A stretch of DNA of 64,000 nucleotides. Source: Stratiolaelaps scimitus. Lineage: Eukaryota > Arthropoda > Arachnida > Mesostigmata > Laelapidae. Below are positions 12,630-24,025 of the stretch, one piece after another. The notes below the pieces were generated by a model. The model ran no database searches, was not told the origin of the DNA, and saw only the letters and a program-made list of their open reading frames with translations. Location of the stretch: positions 5,530,501-5,594,500 of the forward strand of contig JABWDB010000017.1 of NCBI GenBank assembly GCA_019614645.1. The letters are read 5' to 3'. A program made the translations under genes and the position numbers. Each line of letters opens with the position of its first letter. The first letter of the stretch is position 1.

Positions 12630-12761
12630 TTCTCTTGAGCGAATGCTCTCGTTCTCCCTCTGCAGTAATTCTGTTACCGCATTGAAGTTACTTCGTCACC
12701 CTGCTGAAGCTTCCCCGTTAGCCCATTGCAGCAATTTGGTTACCTCAACAGCAAAACTGAC
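12630..12761. repeat. Degenerate 22-bp minisatellite, six units
   Basis: Six consecutive 22-base units start at 12630, 12652, 12674, 12696, 12718 and 12740. They share a pattern close to TTACCCYATTGCAGCAATTC ending in G. The spacing is exact while the sequence has drifted. A 22-base period shifts frame, so it is not a coding repeat. Confidence 0.7.
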
Positions 12762-13763
12762 TTCAACTTGGAAATACATTCAAGCAAATCTTACATTGCT
12801 TGGCCATAGCTAGAACAACTAAGAAACTAAGCAATATAAAAAAAATATTTTCATGAACACATGAAAAACATATGGAAAATATGAAAAACAACTTAAATGT
12901 ATAAAAATATTTCAATCGTTTCCACAAACATCACACCGAACTTTATGGCAATAGTAAAACTGTACCTAGGGCTGACCCGTCCGACTACCAAAGCTAGACG
13001 TACAGCGCGAATAAGATTCACAGTTTAACGTGCATATGCAGAGAGAGAGAGAGAGAGCCCAGCTTGCCAAACGATCACCCACCTCCGGTCACCTCCTGGT
13101 CATTCTCTCTATCTCGCTTCCTTCGTTTTTTCGGCTAACATCTTCCGTGAATTCTTCTTATTTCCTCAAATGGCAAGCACGCATGGGCAGAATAGCAAAC
13201 GTGGCATTATTTTCAGGGGGCCAGAGGCGGCGGCAGTACGCCGTGCTATTTTTACCATCTGCAGCGCGAGACCCGAAAAAGTTCCCAAGACCCTCCCTGC
13301 CTCTCTGACGTCGCTCGTGGACCCCCGCCCGCGTTTACGCCCCGTTTCCATTTGCGCTCCTTAACGGAGGAGTGCCAGCGAGGAGGTTCGAGAGCGGCAC
13401 ATCTCATGCAAATCAGGAACGCCTCATTCGGTTTACTTGGTCCTCTATATTCCTTTGTCGACCAGTCCTCTAGCTCGCTCACTGCTAATTCAGCCTGGTG
13501 CTTCATTGCTAACGTGCGCTCCCGCATCAGGCTGACCTCCGCTGGCCCTGCCTCAAAGATGAGCTCCGTCGGGGCCCGCAGCGGTAGCAGGAGCAGCAGC
13601 AGTAGTCCCGGCGTGTATATGATGTGAACGGCGCCGCTTGCCACTCATTTAGAGGCTTTATTGTGCATACCGCGTTGTATGAGCTCACGCACATGGGCGC
13701 CTCGCGCCACCATGCCATGAGTTGGAGGCTTATCGCACGTTAAGGCAATAGGATGCGGCCGAG
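12762..13763. other. AT-rich then GC-rich intergenic DNA
   Basis: 12,780-12,960 is AT-rich with small duplications (ATGAAAAACA twice). A GA microsatellite lies at 13,040-13,057. 13,060-13,640 is GC-rich with overlapping open frames on both strands (up to 130 codons on the minus strand) and no recognised product. Confidence 0.35.
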
Positions 13764-14123
13764 ATGGGTATACGGGGGTGGGGGAGTTCGCTTAGTTGGC
13801 AAAATAGGAACCACGTCGAGGAACGAGCATCCCTTAGAAGAGAGCGGGCTCTAATCCGCGAAGCCGGGTGGTCAACGGGAGATGGGCTTTTTTGTTACTC
13901 CAAATATACCTTCTCACGCCTCACTGTGCTTGAGGGTAACCAAATAGACAGAGTTGATGGGCATATGAGTATCGATCCATTTAGATCGAGAATGAGTCTG
14001 GCAGACACCGGAACAGGAATACGATTAGACAGTATTCATGGAAGTACACTCAAAAAGGGAAGCGCAGACGCAGACAAATATGTGATCAATGTGAAAAGCA
14101 AGGATCTCCTGGAATGGCTTTAG
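13764..14123 (+). CDS. Hypothetical 119-residue open frame
   Basis: ATG to TAG with no intron needed. Its C-terminal half has balanced composition, with stretches such as SIDPFRSRMSLADTGTGIRL and DADKYVINVKSKDLLEWL, and no low complexity. I recognise no domain, signal peptide or membrane segment. At this length in 64 kb a chance frame is possible, so it is listed as a candidate only. Confidence 0.15.
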   Translation: MGIRGWGSSLSWQNRNHVEERASLRRERALIREAGWSTGDGLFCYSKYTFSRLTVLEGNQIDRVDGHMSIDPFRSRMSLADTGTGIRLDSIHGSTLKKGSADADKYVINVKSKDLLEWL

Positions 14124-14167
14124 AAGAGCGCGGAGCACGTACCATTGGAACAAGTCATAGATCCAAA

Positions 14168-14222
14168 AAGGGCATCTGAGGTTTTTGGTCATTTTCGAGG
14201 TTCAAGGGCATCTGAGGTTTTT
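14168..14222. repeat. Direct repeat of a 19-mer
   Basis: AAGGGCATCTGAGGTTTTT occurs at 14168-14186 and again, essentially identical, at 14204-14222, a spacing of 36 bases. Confidence 0.8.
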
Positions 14223-17121
14223 TATGATAGTCAAGGTTCCCCAAACGGGCCAGCGTCAACAGCAAAGAGATTTTAATCTCATAGAATAGCATTGGCTGTT
14301 AAACTAAAGAAGAGAAGTAGTGTTATTTAATTTTCCTCTCACTCTCACTCACTCCCTCTCAAGTTGCTTAAATATGCATAATTTTCGATTGCGTTTTTCC
14401 GTAATGGGCTCTGTTCCACCCAACTGAAGCCCAATTGAAAATTATATATCGAAAATCTGCGTCGCCGTCCGCTACCAGCACAACTGGCATATTAGTCTAT
14501 TGTTGACTCATTTATTATATTTTTCAGCAATTTGTTACAGGGTTCTGTCTTGTAATTCACTCAAACCATCCGTGCGGTACCAACAGTTCCGGCCCCGGCG
14601 GATCCCACCGAATCCTTGCTTTTATATGTGTGCGTATACAGATTAGATGACGACCTACGACTGCCGTCTGACTCGGACAGTATCTACATAGAGTAGATCT
14701 AGCCACTCGCATATACATATACACGCCCATAATGATGATGACACAATAGTCACAAAAGTAAAAAGTGGACTAATTAGATTAAGCTAGGGGAGATGGATGA
14801 GGCTGGCCGAAACGACGACCGGCCGGTTGTCTCGTCGCTGCGGCGGCCTTCACGGGCGCCACCAGCGAAGCCGAACCGAGCGGCTTGCCCAGCCATAGGG
14901 TAACGGGCCGGCAGTTTCGGCCGCTCGGTGGATGCTCTCCGTTCCCTTCGGTCGTTCCTGCGTAGGATGCAGTGATGTTGGTCGCGCTTTAGGCACACTG
15001 AACACGCGTCCATCATCTCGATGTCAAAGTTCGGAGGCCGCAATGCCGGAGGCCTTTGCAGCTCTGTCCCGATGTCGTCGGCCCCCGTCTCGGGCGACGG
15101 ACAGATGGGGGTGGGACACCCGCAGGCGACGAGCCTCTTCGCCACCGAGTTTGTGCGTGAGGCATTGCGTATATACCATCGAAAAGAGACAGTCGCCAAC
15201 TGACTTGGAGCAAACCTCGCACGACGATGTTAGGGACAAGTGCGGTGTTTACTGTCTATAGTAGTTGGTCTACTAATATTATAGATCGCTAGGGAGAGAG
15301 AGAGCGATTGGAATATGAGTAATAATTTTCACCTGGGATGGCTGTGTGTCTAGATTGGCCTATTAAGACAAGAGTTGGAGGGTAATAGTTGGGAATAGGC
15401 CAAATTCATTGCTATTGCAACGCATACAGGGGCTGAGCGTGAGACAAATCAACAGAAAAAAATAGATAATGTTTGATCGAACACTCTAATCATGTGCAAC
15501 ATGACAGGATAGGGTCAAACGATGGAAAGAGCGAGTGGATGGAAAATTTCGCGAAGAAGTCATAAACCACCTAACTGTATTATGCTTCCAGCAGCAGTTG
15601 GGTGGCAGCCACAGTGTCTTCTAAATAAGAATAAATCCAGCGGTAAATCAGTGTGTCACCGTAACAGTCGTCCCAATAGCTGCTGCCCTAGGAGTCGAAA
15701 TGTTTGAACCAAACGTTCCATAATAAGTGTTATAGCTCTGTAGCAGCCATGAAGCCATAGAAGCCACTGCAGACTTCACTAATGTTCGCACGCATGCCGC
15801 TACAGGGGAGGAAAACACAACAAGGCTTCGCCGAGAAGCCTGTCAACTCAAGTATCAACTCAGCTGTATCTTGTATCTGCGTCAGAACGCACACACGATC
15901 GCTGTCCCTCTCTTGTTCCAAGGGCAGTCGGACCATTAGCAACTGGTCAATGGCTATCTCACGCTCTCATACGCCAGTTTCACTAACCAGCACTTCAGCA
16001 AGGTCGCAACGGTAGCTATGCAGATGCCCTGTAGGGGGAACCCGGGTTTATTGAGTGTATTTTTCTTAATTTCCACACTTCCACGTCACTCAGTATTGGC
16101 TGAGTAACGCATGTCTATCATAGATTCGTATAAAGCACTCCACTGTATTACATTTACAGTAATAAATAATAAGCGCCTTAGGTGAAGCCGAGAAAGAGGG
16201 AAAAGGTGTCGTGTATTATACCGTCCCTCCAAGTAGCCTCAATATTACGTAGCGCATTTACACCACCTTGACTTTCAGCCAACACTGAGCCACTTCCCAA
16301 AATCACTGATTTTGATCCCCCAAAAATAGATCTTCAGCTTTTAGAAAATTGGCATCACGAGTCTTATTTTCCCATTAGGAGAGCTTCTGTTCAAACGTTG
16401 CAGTGTGACAGGATTATGCCCACACTGATGTTTGCGTCCAAGTGAACTTTCGGAGTAAAACATAAAATCGGTAAATAATTATCTTTTGAACATGACCTCC
16501 CTTGCGGCACAATGAACACTGTATCGCTGAGTGGGGCTGGTGCAATACAAATACATTATTCTTCTCTGGGTAACACCAAATGTGTGGTACTGTTCACTGT
16601 TGCTGATTCGACTAAATTGCCCGATACGCAAATTTGGTATGCATGTGATACACCGGTTGCAGTTGTATATATTAATGAAGGAGTCAGGCAAACATGGTCC
16701 AGAGGTCAGCAGAAGGAAGTGTCGAATGGAACCCCCTCCCCAATGATAGCTCTTGTTCCAAGGGCATCTGGGTCCTCAGTTGAGGCTTCTTTCCACATCG
16801 CCTCACGCTACGGCGATACGTTACGAAGGCACGTGAAGAAGGATCGTGCCCTACCTCTTTCTCCTACCAAATCTTAGATTAGAGCCACTATAGTAAATGG
16901 CATATTGATTGATCCCTGCATATCGGGATGTGTGAGCACTCACCCAAGACACTCTCAGAGATATTTTTTTCATATATAAATGTATGCCTTATGATTTGTA
17001 CTGCACAAAAAACGATACGTACGTCACTACGGAGCAGCTATATTTGGCAACAATCGACTGGTTAAAAATAGATCATGTCCTAAGCTATCATTCCTAAACT
17101 CTACCGGCGAAATATGTGTAG

Positions 17122-17124
<3 letters not shown>
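14223..17124. other. Intergenic, with GC-rich patch
   Basis: 14,780-15,250 is GC-rich with open frames on both strands (141 codons minus, 109 plus) and no recognised product. A faint resemblance to the SINE 3' tail (TTTCAGCCAACACTGAG) lies at about 16,275. The rest looks unique and gene-free. Confidence 0.35.

Positions 17125-17168
<44 letters not shown>
17125..17168. repeat. AT microsatellite
   Basis: Nearly pure (AT)n, just upstream of the rRNA-like fragment. Confidence 0.9.
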
Positions 17169-17171
<3 letters not shown>

Positions 17172-17295
17172 GATATTATTTTTATCAAAAATACCTGACA
17201 GGCTTTTATATATTTTAACGTACTGCTCCTTAAAGAAACAGCACAGAGTTATTAGCTTACCCCTAACGGGGTTGTCTGGGGCCGTCATCAATGGG

Positions 17296-17818
17296 GTCGT
17301 CATCAATTTAATGATGCGTATGAATGGATTAACGAGATCCCCACCGTCCCCGTCCACTGTCTAGCGAAACCACAGGCGAAAGAACGGGCTGGGATTGAAC
17401 AGCGGGAATAGAAGGCCCTGCTGAGCTTGACTCTAGTCTGACTTTAGTCTGAAGAGACATAGGATATGTAGCATAAGTGGGATATTCGTCAACAATAATA
17501 TCCCACTACTCCTATTGTATTTTCACTTACTCAAGCAAGTGAATAAGGTCATTCCATGTTTTAGAAAAGAAGAAAAGTTTTTTGCATGATTTATATTGAG
17601 GACATAGTTAGATGGGGACTTTACCGTTGCCTGCACCTCTGTCAAAAAAAAATAACCCAGGTGTCCTAAGGCCAGCTCAGCGTGAACAGACATCTCGCGC
17701 AGAGCGAAGGGAAAAATGTACAAGTGTACGCCATGAAAGAGTGGCCCCTCGATCCTTTTGTTTTAGGACTTTTAAGGCAAGAGGTGTCAGAAAAGTTACC
17801 AGAGGGATAACTGACTTG
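17296..17818 (+). pseudogene. 28S rRNA fragment, degenerate
   Basis: Successive blocks match the 3' half of eukaryotic large-subunit rRNA, in order. Near 17,320 is TGAATGGATTAACGAGAT, then CTAGCGAAACCACAG, then GAGCTTGACTCTAGTCTGAC. Further on come AGGTGTCCTAAGGCCAGCTC, and finally GTCAGAAAAGTTACCAGAGG then GATAACTGACTTG. The last two carry substitutions in a nearly universal core (expected ACCACAGGGATAACTGGC), and there are many other differences, so this is a non-functional copy. Similarity stops abruptly at about 17,818. The 5' limit lies close to the region that carries the R2 retrotransposon target site in intact 28S genes. A 72-codon open frame at 17,612-17,830 is only translated rRNA. 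Confidence 0.85.
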
Positions 17819-18787
17819 CTAACTAATTAGCTTACCACTAAAAGTTCTTGTTCTGTTCTTACTTGTGGTTTGTTCTGTATTTCGAGAACTATACAAGGGC
17901 GATATTGCACAACCTTGGTGATATTATGGGCCAGAGGCTCATAGCTCACTCCTTTCAGTGAGCCAGCTTTGTTGCGCTGAATATCGTCTTCTCTATCCAT
18001 AATCATATAACGCTTTCTTACTAGGCTAGCGCGATACACACGTATGATGGAATTGGTGGTGCTGGGTCTTCTACAATAAAAAGCAACAAGCGAAGAAAAG
18101 AGCCACTACCTCAAAGATACCAGCTATTCGTTCCAGTCCCTTTGCGTTACAAAGTGAAGTGGCTTCTTCGCATATGCGATTGGTGATATCACAGCAGGTA
18201 TAATCAGTGTTGCTTTTGATCAGTGTTAATATTTAAACCACACACGCCAGGCTTCTGCACAGAATTAGTGTTATTGATCAGTTAAGTGACCTCCGAAAAG
18301 CATATAATTAACTAGACGAAAACTACAATGAATTATGGGACTCGCTTTGTGCCTTTGTACTTCTAGACAATTTAAATCAGCGATGAGCTACAGGTACTAA
18401 TCAGTACTCACTCAGGCAAATTCTGCCGATCATTGGGACCATATGAGTCACTTTACCATTTTAATCAAAATCGAACCCGTAGTCAATGCACGTCTTCGGG
18501 ACTCTCCCAATGAGATCACATTTTTCACCTTTTCACATTCGTAGACAAGCCTGTATTATAGCTCTATTCGATGCTGGGCGGCCAAACGGACTGGCAATTA
18601 TTAGCATGTTATTGCAATCGCCACAAAGGTTACATGCTATATCCAACCAGCTGGCTTATCCCGCCGAATCGTACAATGCGAAAGCGAATAGCTGGATACA
18701 AATGCCTTGTTGCTAGACGAGAATACGGAGATCCATACAGCGCGCACACATACACACAGATACCCACGGATACACAGAGACACACAA
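17819..18787. other. Intergenic, nothing firm
   Basis: No coding signal. A minus-strand B-box-like CGGGTTCGATT near 18,473-18,483 could be a worn tRNA-like remnant. Confidence 0.35.
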
Positions 18788-18850
18788 CCAGCGACGAAGA
18801 TACAAGCAACCTCGAACACGCTCGAGGCTGCTTGTATCTTCGTCAGCTGG
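18788..18850. repeat. Long near-perfect inverted repeat
   Basis: Arms GACGAAGATACAAGCA... (18,793-18,815) and its complement (18,822-18,844) pair over 23 bases with one mismatch, around a 6-base loop (ACACGC). Allowing one bulged base extends the stem to about 28 bp. No known RNA is recognised; a cruciform, miRNA-like precursor or palindromic MITE are all possible. Confidence 0.85.
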
Positions 18851-19039
18851 TGCATTCTATTCGAGAGCCAACTGCCAGTACATTATGGCCGATCTACGAA
18901 ACGGTTTCTATCACGGCTCTATGAGGAGAGTCCCTTTGAAAAATAACTATTGTGAATGGAGCGAATATGCAGTAAACACGGTTATAGTTTGGACGTGCGT
19001 CGCGACAGCGGTTCATTATAATTTGTTATAATAAACGAG

Positions 19040-19065
<26 letters not shown>
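19040..19065. repeat. AT microsatellite
   Basis: Pure TA repeat of about 13 units. Confidence 0.9.
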
Positions 19066-19070
<5 letters not shown>

Positions 19071-19364
19071 TATGATGATTTCGTCGTGCTTTTTGAATAT
19101 TCTCCTTGAAAAATTGTTGCGGTTAACACTAGGTTAAGACGATTGTTCCCAGCGCCGACTTTCATATTCTTTCTTTAAAGAGCCGACCTCAGCTCCTCCC
19201 CGATCTGACAGGTCTCAGAACTTAACACCATCATGTTCTTGGATACATCCACCGTTTCGCCCTTCGAGCGCGTTGATATGAAAAGTCCACTCAAAAGCTA
19301 AATATAACATTCTGTAAATTGTAACTAACATCCTGTTCACTAGGGCGATTTGCTGAGAGCTGAC

Positions 19365-19406
19365 CATCAAATGTATATATATATATATATATTTATACAT
19401 TTGATG
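19365..19406. repeat. Palindrome with AT core
   Basis: CATCAAATGTATA and its exact complement flank a (TA)n core; the whole could fold as one hairpin. Confidence 0.8.
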
Positions 19407-19929
19407 AGAGCTATTTTCAATAAGATCGGTCTCTTCTATTATTTTCATAAAGTGGTTTTTACGCGTATTGGTAAGTTCAGTCACTTATTACACCCTAGTG
19501 TACTACAACGAGATTATCTGACGACCCCTACGATATACATATATTTATATATAGTAAAAATTGACGGTAAATTACCAATCTGTGCCGCTTGTTTTAATTA
19601 CAAAATTCATCATGTCTTTACATTGCAAATCTTATTTCTATGTGGGGCAACGATGCTCAAGCCTGCTGCCGCACAAAAACGGCTATTTTGGCCAGGCTCG
19701 CTCATAGTAACAATTGTAGGTCTTTCCTGGCGGGTAGTATCTGCATATCAATCTCACCTTCCTGTGCTGATTCTTCCGGAGCATTGCCGTCCTGCGGTTG
19801 CTTCTGCTGTGAGCAGACGTTCCGTATCTTCTTAGCTCACAGGCACTGTCTGCCCTGCGAGCACCACTGCCTTCTTCATCCCCCGCTGACACTTGGCCTA
19901 CCCGTGGCCCTGCGGGCAGAGCTCCTTTC
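19407..19929. other. Intergenic, nothing recognised
   Basis: A 161-codon plus frame spans part of this (19,350-19,835) but begins inside the TA palindrome and shows no domain. Treated as chance. Confidence 0.35.
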
Positions 19930-21250
19930 CAGCTAAAGTGGATGTGGGTGGAATCGGCAAGTGATCTGGCTGGGTCTAGCAGCCGGCCGTTTCGTTACCC
20001 CTAACTGCCGTCGCCACCAGAAGCCGCACACGGAAACGGACGAGATCGCCAACCGAGTGGCAGTGCTGGCTAGCGATCCACGTGTGCATTGGGGCGCGCT
20101 GCGCGGGCTACCTAGCCCACGAAGGCGGGACGTCATCTTGGTCAGTGCCGACGACGGGAGGACGAGCGAGCCTCGGAAGTGGAGGGCCTTCTCTTCGTGC
20201 GTGGAAGAGAAGGGTGTGTTCTCCAGGGGGCTGCTATTTGGGAGAGCGGGGGTAGTCGTTTCAGAGCGACCCCGTCGGGGATCGCACCGTGACGGTTTGG
20301 CAAACGGGCAGAACAGACAAAGGCGGGGGCCCATCTGCTGAGGCTGTGTGCTTACCTCGGAGACGGGTTGACGCGGCCCTCCACCAGGCGCTCCAGGTGG
20401 AGGTGATATGTGATGGATTGATCGGAGGAAGCAGCCCAATCTCCTACAATACCATATGTCCGGGCACATGAAGGGTATACCCGTAGACATCTGCGGTGCT
20501 ACCACTGTGTGTCAAATATCAAACGACCTAAGCGGAAAAGCTCTCGGCTTCTTTGCAACACAAATACGTGATAGAAAACTCTATTCTACGACGTTCACTG
20601 TGGTAGGCCAAATCGAGCTCGCTCGTTTTGCACATGATTGCCGTCCATTCTCGCCTTACTACTGCTACTACTGCTGCTATTGTACATTGTGCTATACGCT
20701 TCTCAATAAGCGTAGTGCTGGCTAAGACGGGACCCAACGGGCGCAGAAAACGATCCGAATGGTTAAGTCAAACGAGCGATGTCAGCATGTCTGCTGGCTA
20801 TTGCAGAATTGCAGTATGTCTCTCGTTTGCCACCAGCGTCTAGCAGCATCTAGCAACGTCGGGCGGTTAGGACATTTTGTCGAATCGGTGGCGGTAGCGG
20901 TATTGTGTCGAGATGGCGTCTATTTCTCTCGGTCGGACCGAGAGCCGGTCCGTCGACCCGGGCCTCGGACGGGCCGCTGAACCATCGCCCTGGCTTCCAG
21001 TGTAGCCAGGCGCTGCCATCCTCCCCTTCGTCCGTGCCAGGCCATTCTTTGTTGTACCCAACTTTTGTTGTTGGCGCTGTGATAACAACAACTTTATCGC
21101 AGTCGCCGCCGACGCCAACGTCGACCTGATCAAGCGGCAGTGTAGAAAATCCTTCGTTCCCTTCGCGGGGACGGCTATGGCCCCAGCCGTACTCGCAGGA
21201 GTCGTCGAAGAGTAGGCCAAAGAGCCTACTGGCCTGGACCTGACCGACGG
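19930..21250. other. GC-rich block, candidate promoter or first exons
   Basis: CG-rich DNA with long overlapping frames on both strands (190 codons minus, 126 plus, 138 minus), as expected in stop-poor GC-rich sequence. The one splice-supported element is on the minus strand: a frame reading through YHLHLERLVEGRVNPSPR runs directly into the donor CTCCGAG|GTAAGC near 20,354. It remains unassigned because no acceptor or partner exon is visible. Confidence 0.3.
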
Positions 21251-23004
21251 AAACTAAGTGATTCAATTCAATGGAGAAGTTAGTGTAGCGTGAAAATTAA
21301 TTTTGGGTTCCTGCAAATAAATCATTGTTGCTGGTTGCTCTGAACGGCTGGTATCACTGTAAAACACGAGGGAGTACGACTCCGATAGTGGTTTCGTCTA
21401 GTTCGAATAGCTAAAATAGAACAGAGATCTTAATAATAGGGACTATTACACTTATGACGCACCCTATAATAAATGTTATACAAATCAACATCTTGATCTT
21501 ATTTCGAATACTGCGTAATGCTGACAGCAATTGCTGCTTCAATTTTGGGGCTGTTCAGATGTCACAGGCAAGTAGAAGAGAGTTAGCGTGAGCAATATTT
21601 TGAAGTCAATCAAACCACATGGTCAAGGTAATAATTGTTCTACACTACAGTATACTTGTCCCGTGTTGGTGCCATGTTAATATAATCATATGAGGCGTAG
21701 ATCCCGGATAGTTTTCGAGTATCCTACCACCAACTAGTACGGTTTCTGTTTCCACTTACCTAGCAGAACTGGCACTAATGACTAAAAGAAAAATTACTGA
21801 AAACATTTTTGCTTAAGATTATTAACCGCCATTCCACTCATTTTAAATATAATCTGGCAACGCGTTCATAGACGGTGCGGATTTTATTATACTTCTATAT
21901 TACAGAGCTCTTGCGCGAACCATATGGAGGAGAGCTCATGAACTGATTATTATTCTAGGCTGATGCTCGGTTTAAGGACCGTCAGAATATTGTCTCATGC
22001 TGGAAAATAAGGTCTGCGATGGAACAGGTCTCGGCTCTAATCGCGTCGCTAGCCCTGGTTCAGATTATGTTCCTTTTCAAAGGACATTGTGATGCAGAAG
22101 AAGACCACTAATATAGCGGCTTACGTTGACGACGCGAACACACCTCTCAACAGGAGCCTAAACAGTGCAGTGGGCGCCGGGCCCCCCCGTGGCCACGTGG
22201 CCATGGTATATACGCCTCAACCGAGAAGTCTGCTAAATCCTCTGGAGCCTCCCGTAGTAAATATTTTTGAGGAACTCCTCTTGAATATTTTCTAACATAC
22301 TTAGTTAGCTGCGCTGCATAAAACTGTCTCGTTTATGTCCACAGACAGTTTACGTTGCCATCGAAATCTCCTATTTTAAAATACTAGAATGCATTTATGG
22401 TACTATCAACACGTTGCACATGTGAACATTATCATATATAGTTTTGAGAGCGTATTCACTAAAAGCGTCGAATACATTGGCGGACTTCGTAGCGGTTTCA
22501 GTTCGAATAGAGGTCTCTTTACAACTGCACGCCACAACGCGCGCTTTCATGGTGGATGTACCGGTAGACGATAATTAATGTATTATAGATATAGCCGCCT
22601 GTGACAGTCCATTAAAGTAAATAAATGATGAAGTTCGTGATAGCTGCAGGTTGTAGAGGGAAATACAGGTCGGGGGATGAAATGGGCTTTGGGCCGGCGA
22701 CCAACCCCGAACCAGAAGACTCGTTCTGGCATCGCGCTGACTGTCAAGGCTGATGGTTAGTTGCATGTTGATTTAATGTTTCAATGATGCCCCCATCTGG
22801 CACAGCTTCGCAGAGGCGAAACTTTATCTGATGATGCGGGCTCTTAGTGATTCGATGCGATGCTATGCTATCGCAGAAGGAACGTTGTCTGATGGAAACT
22901 CAGACTCAGCTGAATTAGGCTGAATGCTGAGAACGTCTGGGGATACTGACTGCGAACTCTGATCACATTATCTGATTATATTAGGTTGTTCGATTGGTTT
23001 GCGC
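21251..23004. other. Intergenic, gene-free
   Basis: No credible open frame, RNA or repeat was recognised in this 1.7-kb stretch. Confidence 0.4.
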
Positions 23005-23140
23005 CTTGCCATTGGAGGAGACGCGTAGATGCACGGGCTCGATCCCCAATTTGCACACTTACATTTAGGGTCAGCATTCGCCTCAAATCCCAAAGTGGGG
23101 AACGCGCCACGCTGGACATTTATGCATAAACAAATTTATG
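23005..23140 (+). mobile_element. tRNA-derived SINE copy, degenerate
   Basis: GTAGATGCACGGGCTCGATCC (B-box-like core) followed by TTTGCACACTTACATTTAGG matches the order in the copy at 30.0 kb. Downstream, CCACGCTGGACATTTATG is a worn version of the body motif CCGTGGACGTTAAATGTTGG. Confidence 0.5.
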
Positions 23141-23283
23141 CTTCTTCTGCCAATGGAAGGAATAGACGGTTTTACCGTGGCGTTGTTCGACGCCATTCTG
23201 CTCTAATCGGATTTTCACATCCAAAATGATAATTATTCCCATAACCCGCCAGAATGACCACTCCGTTACGCTCCGTTATTTAC

Positions 23284-23345
23284 CAAGTCATTACTTAGTT
23301 ATATAACTGCTTGACTACTTCACGCAGGTTCGAGTCTTGCGACTT
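23284..23345 (+). mobile_element. tRNA-like remnant
   Basis: CGCAGGTTCGAGTCTTGCG forms a T-arm-like stem-loop with a B-box core. A complete cloverleaf could not be drawn, so a SINE head or decayed tRNA is more likely than a live tRNA gene. Confidence 0.3.
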
Positions 23346-23940
23346 GTCATAAAGAGAATTTAAGCATTGTAACACTGCAGTTCCTTTAATAAGCCAATAA
23401 AATCCTTTACTGTTACTTACAAATCTACCTCACCCGTTGTCAGGGGTCTGGCAGCATGTTTCTTTCATTTCTCACCAAAGGAGCAATAAACACGGGGAAG
23501 GGGGCGATAGGGGTTGCGGGGTTTCAGGGGTGGGCTGTGGTAGAAGCGGTTGTCTCGAAACAAACAGTTGTCACTACCTGCAACGACTTTGTCCCATTGA
23601 GAGGGATCATTCAACTGTGAAATTAAATTTCGTCACTTTTCCCTCCTTTTATTTTTCGTTCGCTTTTGTCCGGCGAAGAAGAGGCTTGCTCTTCAGAATG
23701 TTCAATCCTTATTTATTTTGATTGAGGACGGTGAACGGACATCCCTCACTCGGTCAGCCAGCTGGGCGATTTCGTCAAACGAACACGAATCACATTCAAT
23801 TGTTTAACGACTGTCTGGGGTGATCGGCCAATATTTCTATATCCCTCTATCTTTCTTGCTTTCTTTCGGAGCCGACAATTCTGAACCCACATAGAGATTG
23901 TATGGCCGGACCATGAGAGTATTGCACTTAAGCTAAATAA
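23346..23940. other. Intergenic, nothing recognised
   Basis: No gene or repeat recognised apart from short pyrimidine-rich stretches. Confidence 0.4.
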
Positions 23941-24025
23941 GGTTTGAGCCGGGATGGTGAAAAGGTTACGCCTTACTTGGAGTTGGAACCATGGAATCTC
24001 CGGTTCGAATACCCACAGGGCTGCT
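23941..24025 (+). mobile_element. tRNA-like SINE head (A and B boxes)
   Basis: GAGCCGGGATGGTGAAAAGG resembles an extended A box, and CCGGTTCGAATACCC about 55 bases on resembles a B box. The layout fits a tRNA-derived promoter; acceptor-stem pairing was not found. Confidence 0.4.

Noticed and set aside
12780..12960. AT-rich block as a mitochondrial insertion
   Set aside because: No mitochondrial gene fragment recognised; only simple A/T-rich duplications.
17612..17830. 72-codon plus-strand open frame with apparently good composition
   Set aside because: It lies inside the 28S-like fragment; the peptide is translated rRNA.
19933..20505. 190-codon minus-strand open frame
   Set aside because: Pro/Ser/Arg-rich, in CG-rich stop-poor DNA with equally long frames on the other strand, and no domain recognised.
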